Source of the DNA: Gnetum montanum
Taxonomy: Eukaryota > Streptophyta > Gnetopsida > Gnetales > Gnetaceae
Length of the DNA: 64,000 nt
Assembly (NCBI GenBank): GCA_015680685.1
Contig: MNCI01014205.1
Span: 1,022,725 to 1,086,724 of the forward strand
Direction of reading: 5' to 3'
The position numbers and the translations under genes are program-made. Below, one piece after another: positions 1 to 9,736 of the stretch. The notes under the pieces were generated by a model, which had not been told where the DNA came from, ran no database searches, and saw nothing but the letters and a program-made list of their open reading frames with translations. Numbering within the stretch: the first letter of the stretch is position 1; each line of letters starts with the position of its first letter.

Positions 1-2095
1 TAAGGATAACATCACTAATGCATTAGAAATGGTGTTTTTGTTGCAAGGAATATGCTGAACATTAGTAAATTGCAAATTTCTTGAGCAAGTGCTTCGCTAG
101 GCACAATAAGATGGCAAGTGCTAGGATTTACAAGTGTAAACCTCTGTGACTTGGTTGACCACTAGTTGCAAATCACCTTGAATTGCTAGGTTTTGTACTC
201 CTAGGTTGCAAGCTGCTACGATACCTTTGAGGAGAACTGCATACTCTACAAAGTTATTAGTACATGGAAATGCAAAATGATACATGAAGGGTTAGATCTT
301 CCTAGAGGGAAACGTGATTATAGTAGTGGCACTACCCCCTTGAGAGGTTGAAGCACCATCGAAGTGTAAGAGTGCCTCAAAGTTGTCAGGCACTTGACAT
401 ATGTTCATGACATGCTCATCTAGAAATATCGGGTTGATTGTTGCTTGATCATCAATTTGGGAAGCCGTAAGTTGGGTGGCTATTGCTTGACCTTTGGCTG
501 ATGCTTGTGCAATGTAATGTAGGCCAAACTCTATAGTTATTACTTTCCAACATGTAATGTGACTGCTCTCATAAATATTTATTGTAATGGCTCGAAGTAC
601 ATTGTTCTTGCAGATGATGTTGACTTGGTTGTGGAAAAGATAGTGCCTTCACTTAAGTGTAAAGACCAAGGTGAGGAATTATTTTTCACATCATTATAAT
701 TTGCTTCATAGGCAACTAATGCATGGCTTAGGTAGTATACTGTGACCTTTGTACCATCGTCTTGCTTTTGACAAAGTAGAGAAGCGATGGGCATGTTTAA
801 GATGGCAAGGTAGATGTAGAATGGTTTATCTCCTTGTGGAGGGTAGATCGTTGGAAGTTGAGCTAGCTCCTATTTAAGGTTGTTAAATGCCTCTTGGCAT
901 TGAGCTGTCCACCCAAAGTGAACCCCCTTTTTGAGCAAGTGTTGCATTGATTGTAACTTGTTAGTCAATTGCACGAGAAACCGTCGTATAAATTGCAATC
1001 TACCTTGTAACCCTTGTAGCTCCTTAAGGTTGGCCAATGGTGCTAACCTGATAATGGCCCTAAACTTATTGGAATCTATGCATATTCCGCTTAGGATGTT
1101 ATGAAATCTAACATGCGGCCTATCTTAATGTGAAAGATACATTTCTTAAGATTTAGCCTAAGTTTGTGTTTCAGGCAATGCTTGAGTACAAGGTCTAGAT
1201 CATCTGCATGGTCGTGTGCTACTTTGGACTTAAATACTATATCATCAATGTAATCATTGAGCAAACCTAACAAGTAATCACTAAAAATGTATGTCCTGGA
1301 TCATTGATAAGTCACTCCTGTGTTCTTAAGTCTAAAGGGCATCATTGTGTAACAAAATGTATCCTAAGGGATCATAAAGGTAGTACTAAGCTGGTGCTCT
1401 AGGTTGATCTGAATCTGGTTGTAACCTGAGAATCTGTCCATGAAGGACAACAAGGCATGACTAGGTATTGACCAATTGGTCAATATTAGGCAACGGGAAA
1501 TCGTCTTTAATGATTGCCTTATTTAGGCCCTGGAAGTGTATGTAGATGTATATACTTTCGTTTTTCTTAAGTACAATCACAATGTTGGAGACCCAGTCTG
1601 TGTAGTCAACAACTAGGATGAAACTAGCTTTCTAGAGCTTAGTAATTTCATCATGAACTGCCAACGCCACCTCAAGCCTAACCTTGTAAGCTTTATGCTG
1701 GAATCAAGGATTATGTTGTGTTGATCTATGCAAGGATCTAAGCCTAACATGTCTTCATAAGATCATGTGAATGCCTTAATGTTTTCATTGAGTATTTTTG
1801 CGATGTTTTGGGCATGTCGAGGCTTTAACAAAGAACTAAGTTTTAATGTTTTCACCTCACCACTAGGTGTTGCTACAAGGATTTTAATGAGGGAATCCTC
1901 GGTGATGTCACTTGCCTTTAGATCTAAAGCCCTAACTAAATGGTTTGGCTAGTCTAGTAGTGCCTCTACAGATATTATATATTCATCGCAAGTTATAGGC
2001 TTTATGTCTAGGTATTCTAGATCAATGCATCGTGTAATATTACCATGGGGCTTGGTGAGGACCAGAGGTGAGTGAAGATGCTTGAATGTAGTCAT
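1..2095 (-). pseudogene. Tat-lineage Ty3/gypsy pol fragment (RT, RNase H, archaeal-type RNase H), element E
   Basis: Reads right to left. Near 2095 a frame opens at an ATG and reaches a YEDMLGLDP segment, the usual lead-in to RT in Tat-type elements. The RT core follows with FMDRFSGYNQIQ near 1440 and the catalytic box YIDD at about 1240-1251 (usually YVDD). RNase H starts near 794 (CQKQDDG, then YYLSHAL). A second RNase H lies at about 90-370: FDGAS (349-363), VEYA (239-250) and GDLQ (167-178) give the D-E-D catalytic set of the archaeal-type RNase H that marks the Tat lineage. The frame is broken by many stops, for example TGG to TAG in the RT at about 1361-1369. Integrase would lie left of the window. 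Domain and lineage calls are by eye; dead copy. Confidence 0.8.
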
Positions 2096-2429
2096 GTTGA
2101 AAATCCTGCCAAAATCCTGCAAAGGCAACCAGAAAAACGTTAATTCGCACTTGTCTTAGTGAGAGAAATATGCATAAAATAAAGGAAAACAATGTAATAA
2201 AATTTGCCTAAGCATGCAAATGTGATTTTTAAAAGCAAGGGACATGTGGGCTAGTTCTAGGCCTCAACAGGCCATGGGGTTGACAGTTTAAGGTATTAGT
2301 GGACCATGATGTGTGATGGATGGGTAAGGTTTAGTACATCAAAGAAGTAAAATTGGCCTAAGCGTTCATTGGGCAACAAAAAAAACTTAAAATTTTTCTA
2401 AGTTTGGGGCAACTAGAAAAATAAAAAAA

Positions 2430-2625
2430 ATTTCTAACTCTGGTGACTACGCTCCCATCCAACTATGCTCTACATTATTGAGCATAGCCCTGGGGTAGGT
2501 AAAAAAATTAAACAGTCCTTAAGGGTATAAAAGCATGTTTCACTTTGGGTAAATTTGTCATTGTCAAAGTTGAAAATGCAAACTTTCTAGAGCATAGCAT
2601 AGTTGGAAGAGTGTAGTCACCAGAA
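2430..2625. repeat. Dispersed GACTACGCT/AGCATAG hairpin-type repeats
   Basis: Contains GACTACGCTCCCATC, CAACTATGCTC and the opposite arms GAGCATAG and GTGTAGTCACC. The same motif family recurs at 3735-3880, 12295-12360 and 13290-14285, which ties this segment to the non-coding parts of element E. Arms are complementary, so each pair can fold back. No coding potential. Confidence 0.5.
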
Positions 2626-3493
2626 TGTCGCACCAAAGTGGATGCTAGCACCCTGGGCTAACCGACATGGATGAGGGAGAGTGAGCATTGGCACACCTAC
2701 TACAAGTATGCGTGATGGAGTAGAGGGCACCATCATCTACTAGGTACACTGACTACACTCTTCCTTTTTTCGTTGCATTTTCTTTGCTTCCTGAACCTAG
2801 GCATGTTGTGGGTTTTAGTTTGTTGGCAGTGCCCTACGTAGGTAAGGGCTGCCACCATTGTGGCTAATGTGGTTGCCACGGCCATGGAGGGAGTGCACGA
2901 TTGTGTGGGGAGAGGGTTTCTAACTTTTGTGATGGTTTCTTATGGGTTTTTCTTGGATTGCATATGGGGCTTACTAGGCAATGCACGAAGGCATGAGGGT
3001 TTGGTTGCAGCCATGGTTGTTGTGGAAGCTAGTGTGGCCATGGAGGGGGAAGGTCGTGGGTCTGAAAAGTTTGTTAAAAAATTTTCTACCTTTTTATGGT
3101 GCATAGGGTAGGAGATTGGGATTTTGGAAATGGCCTTAGGATTGTTACCTACAAGGTTGAGGTGAGGCAAGTTGCTATCGCAATTCATATAATTTTTTGA
3201 ATTTATCCTCTGCACAAGGCAGGGATGAGGGTATGGCAATAGCCCAAGGGACACAACCTATGAGGTGGGGTGCACAAAGGGTGTTGATTTCTCTTATTTT
3301 ATTTTCTGAATTTTGTAGTTTAGTACGTGGGCAAGGACAAAGCAGGGACTAGGGCTTAACAACGACAACCAAGAACGATCAATCATGCACACAAGGTTCG
3401 ACAAGAATTTTGGTTTCTTCTATTTTGAATCTCATTTGTGTGAGGTAGGAGATGTCAATATTATTTGCAACACTTGGGTCATGGTAGGGGTTT

Positions 3494-3520
3494 CCCCCCT
3501 TCTCCCCCCCTCCCCGCCCC
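3494..3520. other. C-rich tract (G-quadruplex potential on minus strand)
   Basis: Four runs of four to seven C separated by one or two bases. On the minus strand these are G runs that meet the usual quadruplex pattern. It sits in non-coding element DNA with no gene nearby. Confidence 0.5.
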
Positions 3521-3729
3521 TTGATTGATGTGAGCACGATGCATTTAGGAGGGCTGTGGGGGCTGTGGGACATCACGTCCTACAACAAGGACACACATCT
3601 GTAGGGGCTATGAAAGAGGGTGACTCCAAGGATGCATTTTTCGTATTTTTTAATAAAAAAATTAAGTTGTCATGACATGGTAGGGTATTGTGCAAGGGCA
3701 GTGCTATGGGAAATAGTTAGTTTTCTTTT

Positions 3730-3885
3730 GTAGTCTGAGACTACACTCTACAATTATCTAGAGCACACCTAGTGTGAATCGAAGTTAGAAAATTTTTCAT
3801 GTTTTCTGGACTACACTCCTAAAGGTAACCCAGAGTTAGACTTTTTAGTGATTTTTCTGGACTACATTGCCCGGAGTAAGAAAAA
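3730..3885. repeat. GACTACACTC-type repeats, second cluster in the segment
   Basis: Three spaced copies of GACTACACTC or GGACTACA, each followed by AT-rich DNA containing GTTAGAAAATTT or similar. The arrangement matches the copies at 13640-14285, where the motif is again followed by GTTAGAAA and TTTGC. Interpreted as part of the same non-coding repeat family of element E. Confidence 0.45.
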
Positions 3886-4214
3886 TGTTGAAAATTTTGG
3901 CCCAAAAGCTAAACTTATGATATGCAAAATGCTAATGTAAATTGCCAAAACATGTAACACATAATTCTAAACATGCAAATGTGCAAAAAAAAAATGCTAA
4001 TTCAATGTGAAACATGTTGTACCTCAATGAGTACCAGCCACATCAAATGTATATGTTGACGTTCTATACTCATGGGGCTCCAGTGTGTCCTAGGATATTT
4101 TTTCTAACTTATGCTATGTCATGTTAATTTTTTGCTAAGTTTAATTTAATGCATATTTATCAAAATTTGCATCTAGTGTATACTAATGCCATGTTGATTG
4201 CCTTTAAGGTTGTA

Positions 4215-4672
4215 GGGTGTTATTAAAACCTATCCTAGTCGTTGTGGAGCTTGTTAGCATTGTTTTCTACATAAGCGAACTTGTGTCCAACATGCATGTG
4301 TTAGATATGCAGGTGGGTTATCAAGTAGTGTGGTTTTGGCCAGGGGCATCTAAGTTTCTGGCATTCTTGCTACAACACTTCAATGTGATGATGTGGTCAC
4401 ACTTAGTAGCAGAGGTTGCAAGTGTCATCATCGAGACATTACTGCCCGAGGCCAAGCTAGACATATTAAGATTTATGTCCGATGAGCCCACTACTAATGA
4501 TGATAGAGCAAATGGTTTGGGCCAAGGCCTTAGGGGCACTCGTCCCTTATCTAGGATTTGGCAAATGCCAGAGTTTGCTTGCTACAATAAGAGCAACATC
4601 CTCTTTGTTGCTTTACGTCTGCATAGGGTGTTCCAAAACCTACTTGGAACTATATACTACGCGGGAGGGTAA
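4215..4672 (+). pseudogene. FCP1/NIF-type phosphatase-like exon relic
   Basis: An open frame of about 150 codons, preceded by AAGGTTGTAG (acceptor-like) and followed by GGGTAAGTG (donor-like), so it looks like one internal exon. Residues about 36-60 read VVWFWPGASKFLAF then HFNVMMWS, which fits the FCP1/SCP-like segment (RPG..eFL..l...FevgiWSs). Further on, LSRIWQMPEF and YNKSNILFV fit the region before the DDSP motif in plant FCP1-like proteins. The catalytic DxDxT site near the start has become VVELVSIVFY, and DDSP is replaced by ALRLH, so it cannot be an active HAD phosphatase. It belongs to a captured, decayed gene copy inside element E, not to an intact host gene. The family call is by eye. 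Confidence 0.5.
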
Positions 4673-4736
4673 GTGCTATTATGATTATTGGCTCATGTTA
4701 AGTTTTCCAACTGCTAACTACTCATGCTTAATACTA

Positions 4737-4975
4737 GATTCAGAGTTGATAATGAGGGTCTCCACGACGAGGAAGAGGCTTTTTCCTTGACTTGCATCAT
4801 GCTAGAGGTATTCTCCTCTAGTTCGAACGTTTAGGAGGTTGGTCTTAAATAGCTAGGGGTGATCTAAAGGATTACCCTAAGTAGTACTCAAAGGCGTTTG
4901 AGCGATGCAAGACCTATGAGTGGCTTGATGAGGGATGGGCTAGTGGTGAGCTCAACCTTGAGGAGATTCTTGCAT
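4737..4975 (+). pseudogene. Decayed downstream exon(s) of the FCP1-like relic
   Basis: After an acceptor-like ATACTAG, a frame reads FRVDNEG then HDEEEAF, and is soon broken by TAG codons near 4832 and 4848. A second frame around 4885-4975 reads FERCKTYEWLDEGW and GELNLEEIL. These acidic, coding-looking stretches lie where the C-terminal part of an FCP1-like domain would be expected, but similarity is too weak to prove it. DNA from 4976 to about 5119 is T-rich, ends in TGCAATTGTAG and looks like an intron. Confidence 0.3.
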
Positions 4976-5119
4976 CACCACCACCTTCATCTTACACATT
5001 CTTCATTTTTCATAAGTGTCTACTATTTTTACTATTATGTTTGCTCACATGCACTTGTTGATTTGCCCTTACATGATATTAATGTTTTGTTTGCCTATGT
5101 TGCAATTGTAGTTACTTTA

Positions 5120-5735
5120 GAAGAGGTGACGGTGGTCACCACAAGTCCCACAAAGGCCACCCTCATCGTGAAGTATGGTGATGTAGAGGGTGTATAACAT
5201 TGGTTGTGCCATTAGGCTTTAGAGGCATTGACCGGTTGACTCACATGGGCTAGGCTGATGGACCTTTTCTTGGCCCTTAGCCCAAGAATTTTGGTGGCTG
5301 AAATGGTCACCATCATAGACTCCTTTAGCAATGACATCTACCACTACCTCACTCGCATGCATGGAGTGAGGGTAGTCTTGGACCTTAATGAGGCCTTCTT
5401 TGCTAACCTCTTTGGCCTCCCCATTGATGGCCCTTTGGTCATTGATAAGGCCAACAAAGAGGTGGACTACAAAGGAGAGATTGAGGAGTGGCTGGGAGCC
5501 ACCTAATCTCATAAAGGCATCCTAATTAAACACGTGCATGTGCATGAGGTCTAGGAGCTCTACCCTCTCTTTCATGCTCGCACCTTTCTGAAGTTACTCT
5601 TCCAAGAGAAAATCCTTGGAATTAACCAGGTGTAGATGATGAAGGAGATGCTGCACAAGGGCATGAGGTTCAACTAGGCCTCCTACATCACCACCGAGCT
5701 ACACGCAGAGATCACCAGGCTACACTACAACCTCT
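5120..5735 (+). pseudogene. Plant-transposon-type protein domain relic
   Basis: A single frame from about 5230 runs through LFLALSPRI, MHGVRVVLDLNEAFFANLFGLP (split by no indel) and VDYKGEIEEWLGAT, then continues past stops to ARTFLKLLF and LHAEITRLHYNL. The pattern 'G-V-x-hydrophobic, then hydrophobic helix ending in FGLP' resembles the N-terminal domain of plant transposon and plant-mobile-domain proteins, and the extra ORF of element B at about 35140-35200 has a comparable segment. The visible stops in this part are mostly TAG. It probably belongs to the same multi-exon relic as its neighbours. Function unknown; assignment tentative. Confidence 0.35.
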
Positions 5736-6123
5736 AGGTGAGGTCTCATGTACACTTTGCGAGGTCTCACGTACATCGATGAGTCGTACTTAATGATGAC
5801 CAAAGATCATTTGGGGAGGTCACACTGTTCCTGTGACAACATAGACAAGTGTCCTCCAATTTTTATAGAGGATGTGAATAAGGCTAACCACTATATTACG
5901 AAAATAATGGGACCATCCAAGGCAAAGATTAAGAGGCCATGCCTAATAGAGGAGGCTACTTCTATGGTTGGACAGGTAGGCATCAAGAATATCTGCCTCA
6001 AGATCCCAAGCTTGTGCATAGATATTGTAGGTTAGTATATGTATAGATGCATTTTATGTTTGTACTTTTTAAATGTCTTTTGGCTAAGCTATATTAATGC
6101 TAATATGTTATGTTCGTAAACTA

Positions 6124-6337
6124 GGCAAGAGGGCTGCCAAAGCAGCAATGGTAGAGGTGGCCCCTCCTCAAGATGAGGAGGGAGAAGTACATAAGGAGAA
6201 CCTACATGAGGTTGTAGAGACCTTCCAGCAGTTTGATGTGGAGGGGTTGTTCCACCTTGATGAGGGTGATTTTGCCATCCTCTTCGATGGTGTGTAGCTG
6301 GGAGATCCTCCTGCTCTCACACCTGAGGGCTCGCTAG
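6124..6337 (+). pseudogene. Acidic exon of the same relic
   Basis: Preceded by CGTAAACTAG and followed by CTAGGTAAGTG, which are good acceptor and donor matches. The exon codes for a short basic start (KRAAKAAMV) and then an acidic run with EEGEVHKENLHEVVETF and LDEGDFAILFDGV, then one TAG, then GDPPALTPEG. The next exon-like block (6427-6570) starts after GGGTTGCAG and reads SSMPIHYMKLWVKTLDKF and IIEDMVDCIHQASLEL. No family recognised. Intact splice-like borders show that the copy came from genomic DNA and not from a spliced message. Confidence 0.35.
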
Positions 6338-6660
6338 GTAAGTGCTTTATATTGCCATATGTTATTGCTATTTTACTCTTACATCTTTGGTTATTTAGTT
6401 ATTGCTTATCACAATGTTGGGTTGCAGACTCAGATGTACTTGCTAGTAGTCCATCGTCCATGCCTATCCACTACATGAAGCTGTGGGTGAAAACACTGGA
6501 CAAGTTTACCTTCATGAAAGGCATCATTGAGGATATGGTTGACTGCATACATCAGGCGTCTCTTGAGCTCAATATGCATGTTGTTGCTTTACTTTTTTTA
6601 CTCTACTAATTTAAATGCTTAGTCTGTGGCTAATGTTGATTTGCTTATTGCATGCCAATA

Positions 6661-7490
6661 GGTTCTAAGCTTCACTAGGATTTGAATTAGGTGGCTAAAG
6701 TAGATGTCGTCCTTGAGTACCCTCCTAAAGTGGAGCAGGTGCCTTGTCATGTATACGAGGTAGTCAGAATGTGCACGCTTTCCTATGCAAAAGCATTATG
6801 GATCTGTAAGCACTTGAACAAGCACCTGTGGAAATGTGTGCACAAACTTTAGGAGAGAGTGACGAGCCAAGACATGAAGATTGAGGACCTTAAGTCCCAA
6901 TATGACTTCTTGGTGGCTCAATCACGAGGAGATAGTAGCTAGTGTACTATAGAGATCGATTATGCCAAGTACTGGTCAACGATTCAGGGCAATAATGAGG
7001 CCACCTAGGAGATCATTAAGTAGAGTGTACAGATGGATCTACTTGCCTAGGAAAATCAGAATTGGAAGAATTTCAATGCTAAGGTGTGCAAGTGGGGGCA
7101 TACATAGAAAAAACACAAACACCACTATAAACACAAGTGAGATGCATATCTTCAACAACTTAAGGACAATTTTGTCAACTACCACCAGTTTGAGATGTTT
7201 GTTGAGGAAATCGATGAAAGACAAGCCTTTGAGATATTTGCTCATCATACAATGGTTAGTAGTTCCTTGGAGAGAGAGATTATCATGCCCTTAGGGGAGG
7301 CTTCATCTGCCACATTTTCTATGTAGCTACCTGCATGGACCTCTGTGAACAAAGGCAAGACCCTCACAAGAGTTGGCTTTGGCTAGCAGGATTGGATGCA
7401 GCTATCTGAGGCAGAGATCCTTCGATGCTTAGAGGAGGGCCTTGACAACTTGCCTCCAGATATGGTTGATGCAGGACCCTCTTTGTTTAT
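6661..7490 (+). pseudogene. Charged helical frame with ten in-frame TAG codons
   Basis: One reading frame runs from 6661 to about 7490 without any insertion or deletion. I count ten TAG, one TGA and no TAA in about 275 codons. Sense codons give a Lys/Glu/Gln-rich, coiled-coil-like protein (for example VTSQDMKIEDLKSQYDFL, FVEEIDERQAFEIF, LSEAEILRCLEEGLDNL). It is followed by an intron-like stretch and a last exon at about 7576-7653 (PSGTMDEEEPPHP, then TGA). Remaining Gln codons include both CAG and CAA, so TAG is unlikely to be a wholesale reassigned codon. CAG-to-TAG change at methylated CHG sites is the simplest reading. No homologue recognised. Confidence 0.45.
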
Positions 7491-7867
7491 TTTTTGTTGC
7501 TTTTATCATTTTTCTATGAATTTTTATATTGTACACTTGCTTACAGGTTTGCATGTTTTGTTGCATTATTAACAGGCACCAGGCAATGCTGTCGGCCCCA
7601 GCGGCACAATGGATGAAGAGGAACCTCCACACCCACCTAGCATGACTGGTTGAGTACATCCTGATGTAGCCTTGTTGTTGGACATCTTTGCATTTTTGTG
7701 TATTATTTCCACATGGTGCAGATGACCATGCTATGTACTATTATTTTTTATGAGATGAAATGAATTTTAACATATAAAATGTATGAGATTTAGAATTTTG
7801 CATTTGTTTATTATGTGCTAATAATGCAATGAATTGATGCGACTGGGATATAGGGATTGCTAGTTTT

Positions 7868-8096
7868 AGACCATTTCAGGTCGCGTATGTAGATAGTGTG
7901 TTGATAGTTTTAGGCTATTTCGGGCCCCAGTGATAGTTTAAGGTCATTTCAAGCTATGCAACAAAGAAAAAAGGTTGCCAGTTTTAGGTCATGGTAGGCC
8001 ATGCAATGCCAATTTAGGGTCATGGTAGGCCGTGTGATAGTTTAAAGCCTTTTCGGGCCATGTGATGCCAATTTAAGGCCATGGCAGGCCATGGTG
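7868..8096. repeat. Seven-copy tandem repeat, 26-31 bp unit
   Basis: Diverged copies of TGATAGTTTAAGGCCAT followed by TTCGGGCCATG or GGTAGGCCATG begin near 7868, 7903, 7930, 7978, 8006, 8035 and 8064. A related half-unit (GACAGTTTAAGG, GGACCATG) lies near 2281-2311 at the other edge of the segment, so the repeat may mark both flanks of one inserted unit. Non-coding. Confidence 0.6.
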
Positions 8097-8305
8097 TTTT
8101 TTGCAATTTTTAAGTTTTATGATTTTTATGTATTTTGATGTTTTTCATGCGTAAACTAAGTGCTAAAAAGGAAATAGGAAAAAATGTAAACTTAGCGAAA
8201 ATGCACAAATAAAAGAAATATATGTATAATATAGGCAATGAATGTAAAATGCAAACAACCAAGCTAACGTAAAATGCAAACAAGCAAAGTATGCAGAAGT
8301 GGTGG

Positions 8306-9196
8306 CAGGTAGGCACCTAGTGCATTTTGGACTAAGGGGATGCCTTAGTCATGTAGTTGTTTCCTAACCTGGTGTGGGTTAGGGGGTGTGTAGGACCTAG
8401 ATAGCACTATACGATACTCGCCTTGACCTTCATTAGTTATGTCGAAGGGAAATTTTGCCCATAAAGCATCCTATGGGAGGTCAGGGACTCCTAGTGTTTC
8501 CTTAGGTTGGTTTGCCTCACATGTTGTTTCACCCTCATCCTTTGTAGAAGGTGTGTCATTGAGGAACTCAACCTCTAACCCTTGTTCAGTGTCAATGTTT
8601 CCAATAGTCAAAGGGGTTGCACTGTCGCCATAGATGATGACCTTCCCACCTTTGTATGAAAGGTGGATTTCTTGGTGAATAGGGAAGGAGATAGCCTGTA
8701 GTTGGGTGAGCCAAGGCCTACCTAGGATTAAGTTGAATCTGGGTATCTTCTCGATCACGGTGAATTTAGCAATAGTGAAAAATTTCTCCCTTGCCACAAA
8801 GGTTATCATGACTATTCCCCTTATGACAACATGCAACCCATTGAAGGATTTTAGGCACATTGTCTTTGTAGGTTTGATTTGATCAACAAGACCAAGTTTA
8901 TCGACAACTGTGTATGGGATGACGTTAGTTGGCACCCCTTCATCAACATGCACCTTGCAGATTTTGCACTGCTCCACATAGATTGTGATAAACATTAGCG
9001 TAGTAATGACTTGATCCTTCTCAGGGTCCACCTTGATTACATCATTGTGAAATGCCAAGGGCATTGAACTTGATTCCTGTAGGGGAGGAGGCAACATCAT
9101 AGCATGGATGAATTTTTCATCTACTGGGATGTCCTCCATGACAGAAATAGAGGTTAACATGCAAACCAATGCTTCGCGGTGGGCAGAGAAAGTCAT
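8306..9196 (-). pseudogene. Retropepsin-like protease, element E
   Basis: A 241-codon open frame (9196 to 8471) that continues in frame past a TAG to about 8306. It codes for a retroviral-type aspartic protease. The active-site region reads VDEGVPTNVIP where family members have D-S/G/T-G followed by a hydrophobic pair, and the flap-to-C-terminal signature LILGRPWL lies about 75 residues further on. The upstream part (MLPPPLQESSS) is linker from Gag. The D-E-G site occurs in plant Ty3 elements, so it need not be inactivating. Lies just downstream of Gag in the same orientation, and RT is displaced to 1-2095. Confidence 0.75.
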
Positions 9197-9736
9197 TATC
9201 AGGTCATATAGGCTTAATTTTATGTTTTTCTATTTTAAAGCCTGTTTGACTTGCACCAATGTGTCAAGGAAATCCTTTCCATTATCTACTACCTTGTTGT
9301 TAGCCTTCATCTCCTCCATGCGACCCAAGAGACGAATCTCTCATAGAGGAGATTTGGGCTTTGCTTGCCTTGATTGTTTTGGAGCCTTAGTGCTTCGTTG
9401 TTGATTACTTGTTGTGGCCTCTTCAATTGGTTGGGCCATTAGAATAGAGGATGAGGGGACTATCTTCGGTGGGCCTAGTGCCTTTTGCTCTTGGTGATGC
9501 CTAAGCATTTGATAGGTGAGATGCTCGTTGGGCCTCTTGAGTTGTCATCTCGATTGCCTATTGGTGTTAGCTGCAGGATGGAATCTTGGGTGAGTAGAAA
9601 CTGATGCATTTTCCACCATCAGATTTCGAATAGGAGGGGAGTCCACACGTTGCAACATCCTTATGACAAAGGGTGATTGGATGGTTGCTACTGCAACATT
9701 CTACAGAATCCTGACCACAAAGGATGTTATGGGTGC

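Larger units (their letters stand above)
2096..8305. other. 6.2-kb segment separating protease from RT in element E
   Basis: Protease-type coding ends near 8306 on the minus strand and RT coding resumes near 2095, so about 6.2 kb separates parts that are close together in most Ty3 elements. Within it, the readable coding relics are on the plus strand and show intron-like breaks. Just before the RT part the minus strand reads like a splice acceptor (pyrimidine-rich, TTTGCAG). Two explanations fit. One is a nested insertion of another element that carries host gene pieces. The other is an enlarged intron of the Ogre kind, which lies between protease and RT. No clean terminal repeats or target duplication were found. 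2640-3490 and 3890-4200 hold nothing recognisable beyond short repeats. Confidence 0.45.

Noticed and set aside
2860-3254. Overlapping frames of 83 and 104 codons on both strands
   Set aside because: No motif, no relation to neighbours, low-complexity GC-richer patch; treated as chance.
3379-3576. Minus-strand frame over the C-rich tract
   Set aside because: Glycine run is produced by the C-rich tract; no other coding evidence.
6661-7490. Genetic code with TAG read as an amino acid
   Set aside because: Only element relics show it. The PPR and IDA-like genes use normal stops and CAG freely, and CAG persists in the same frame. CHG deamination explains it.
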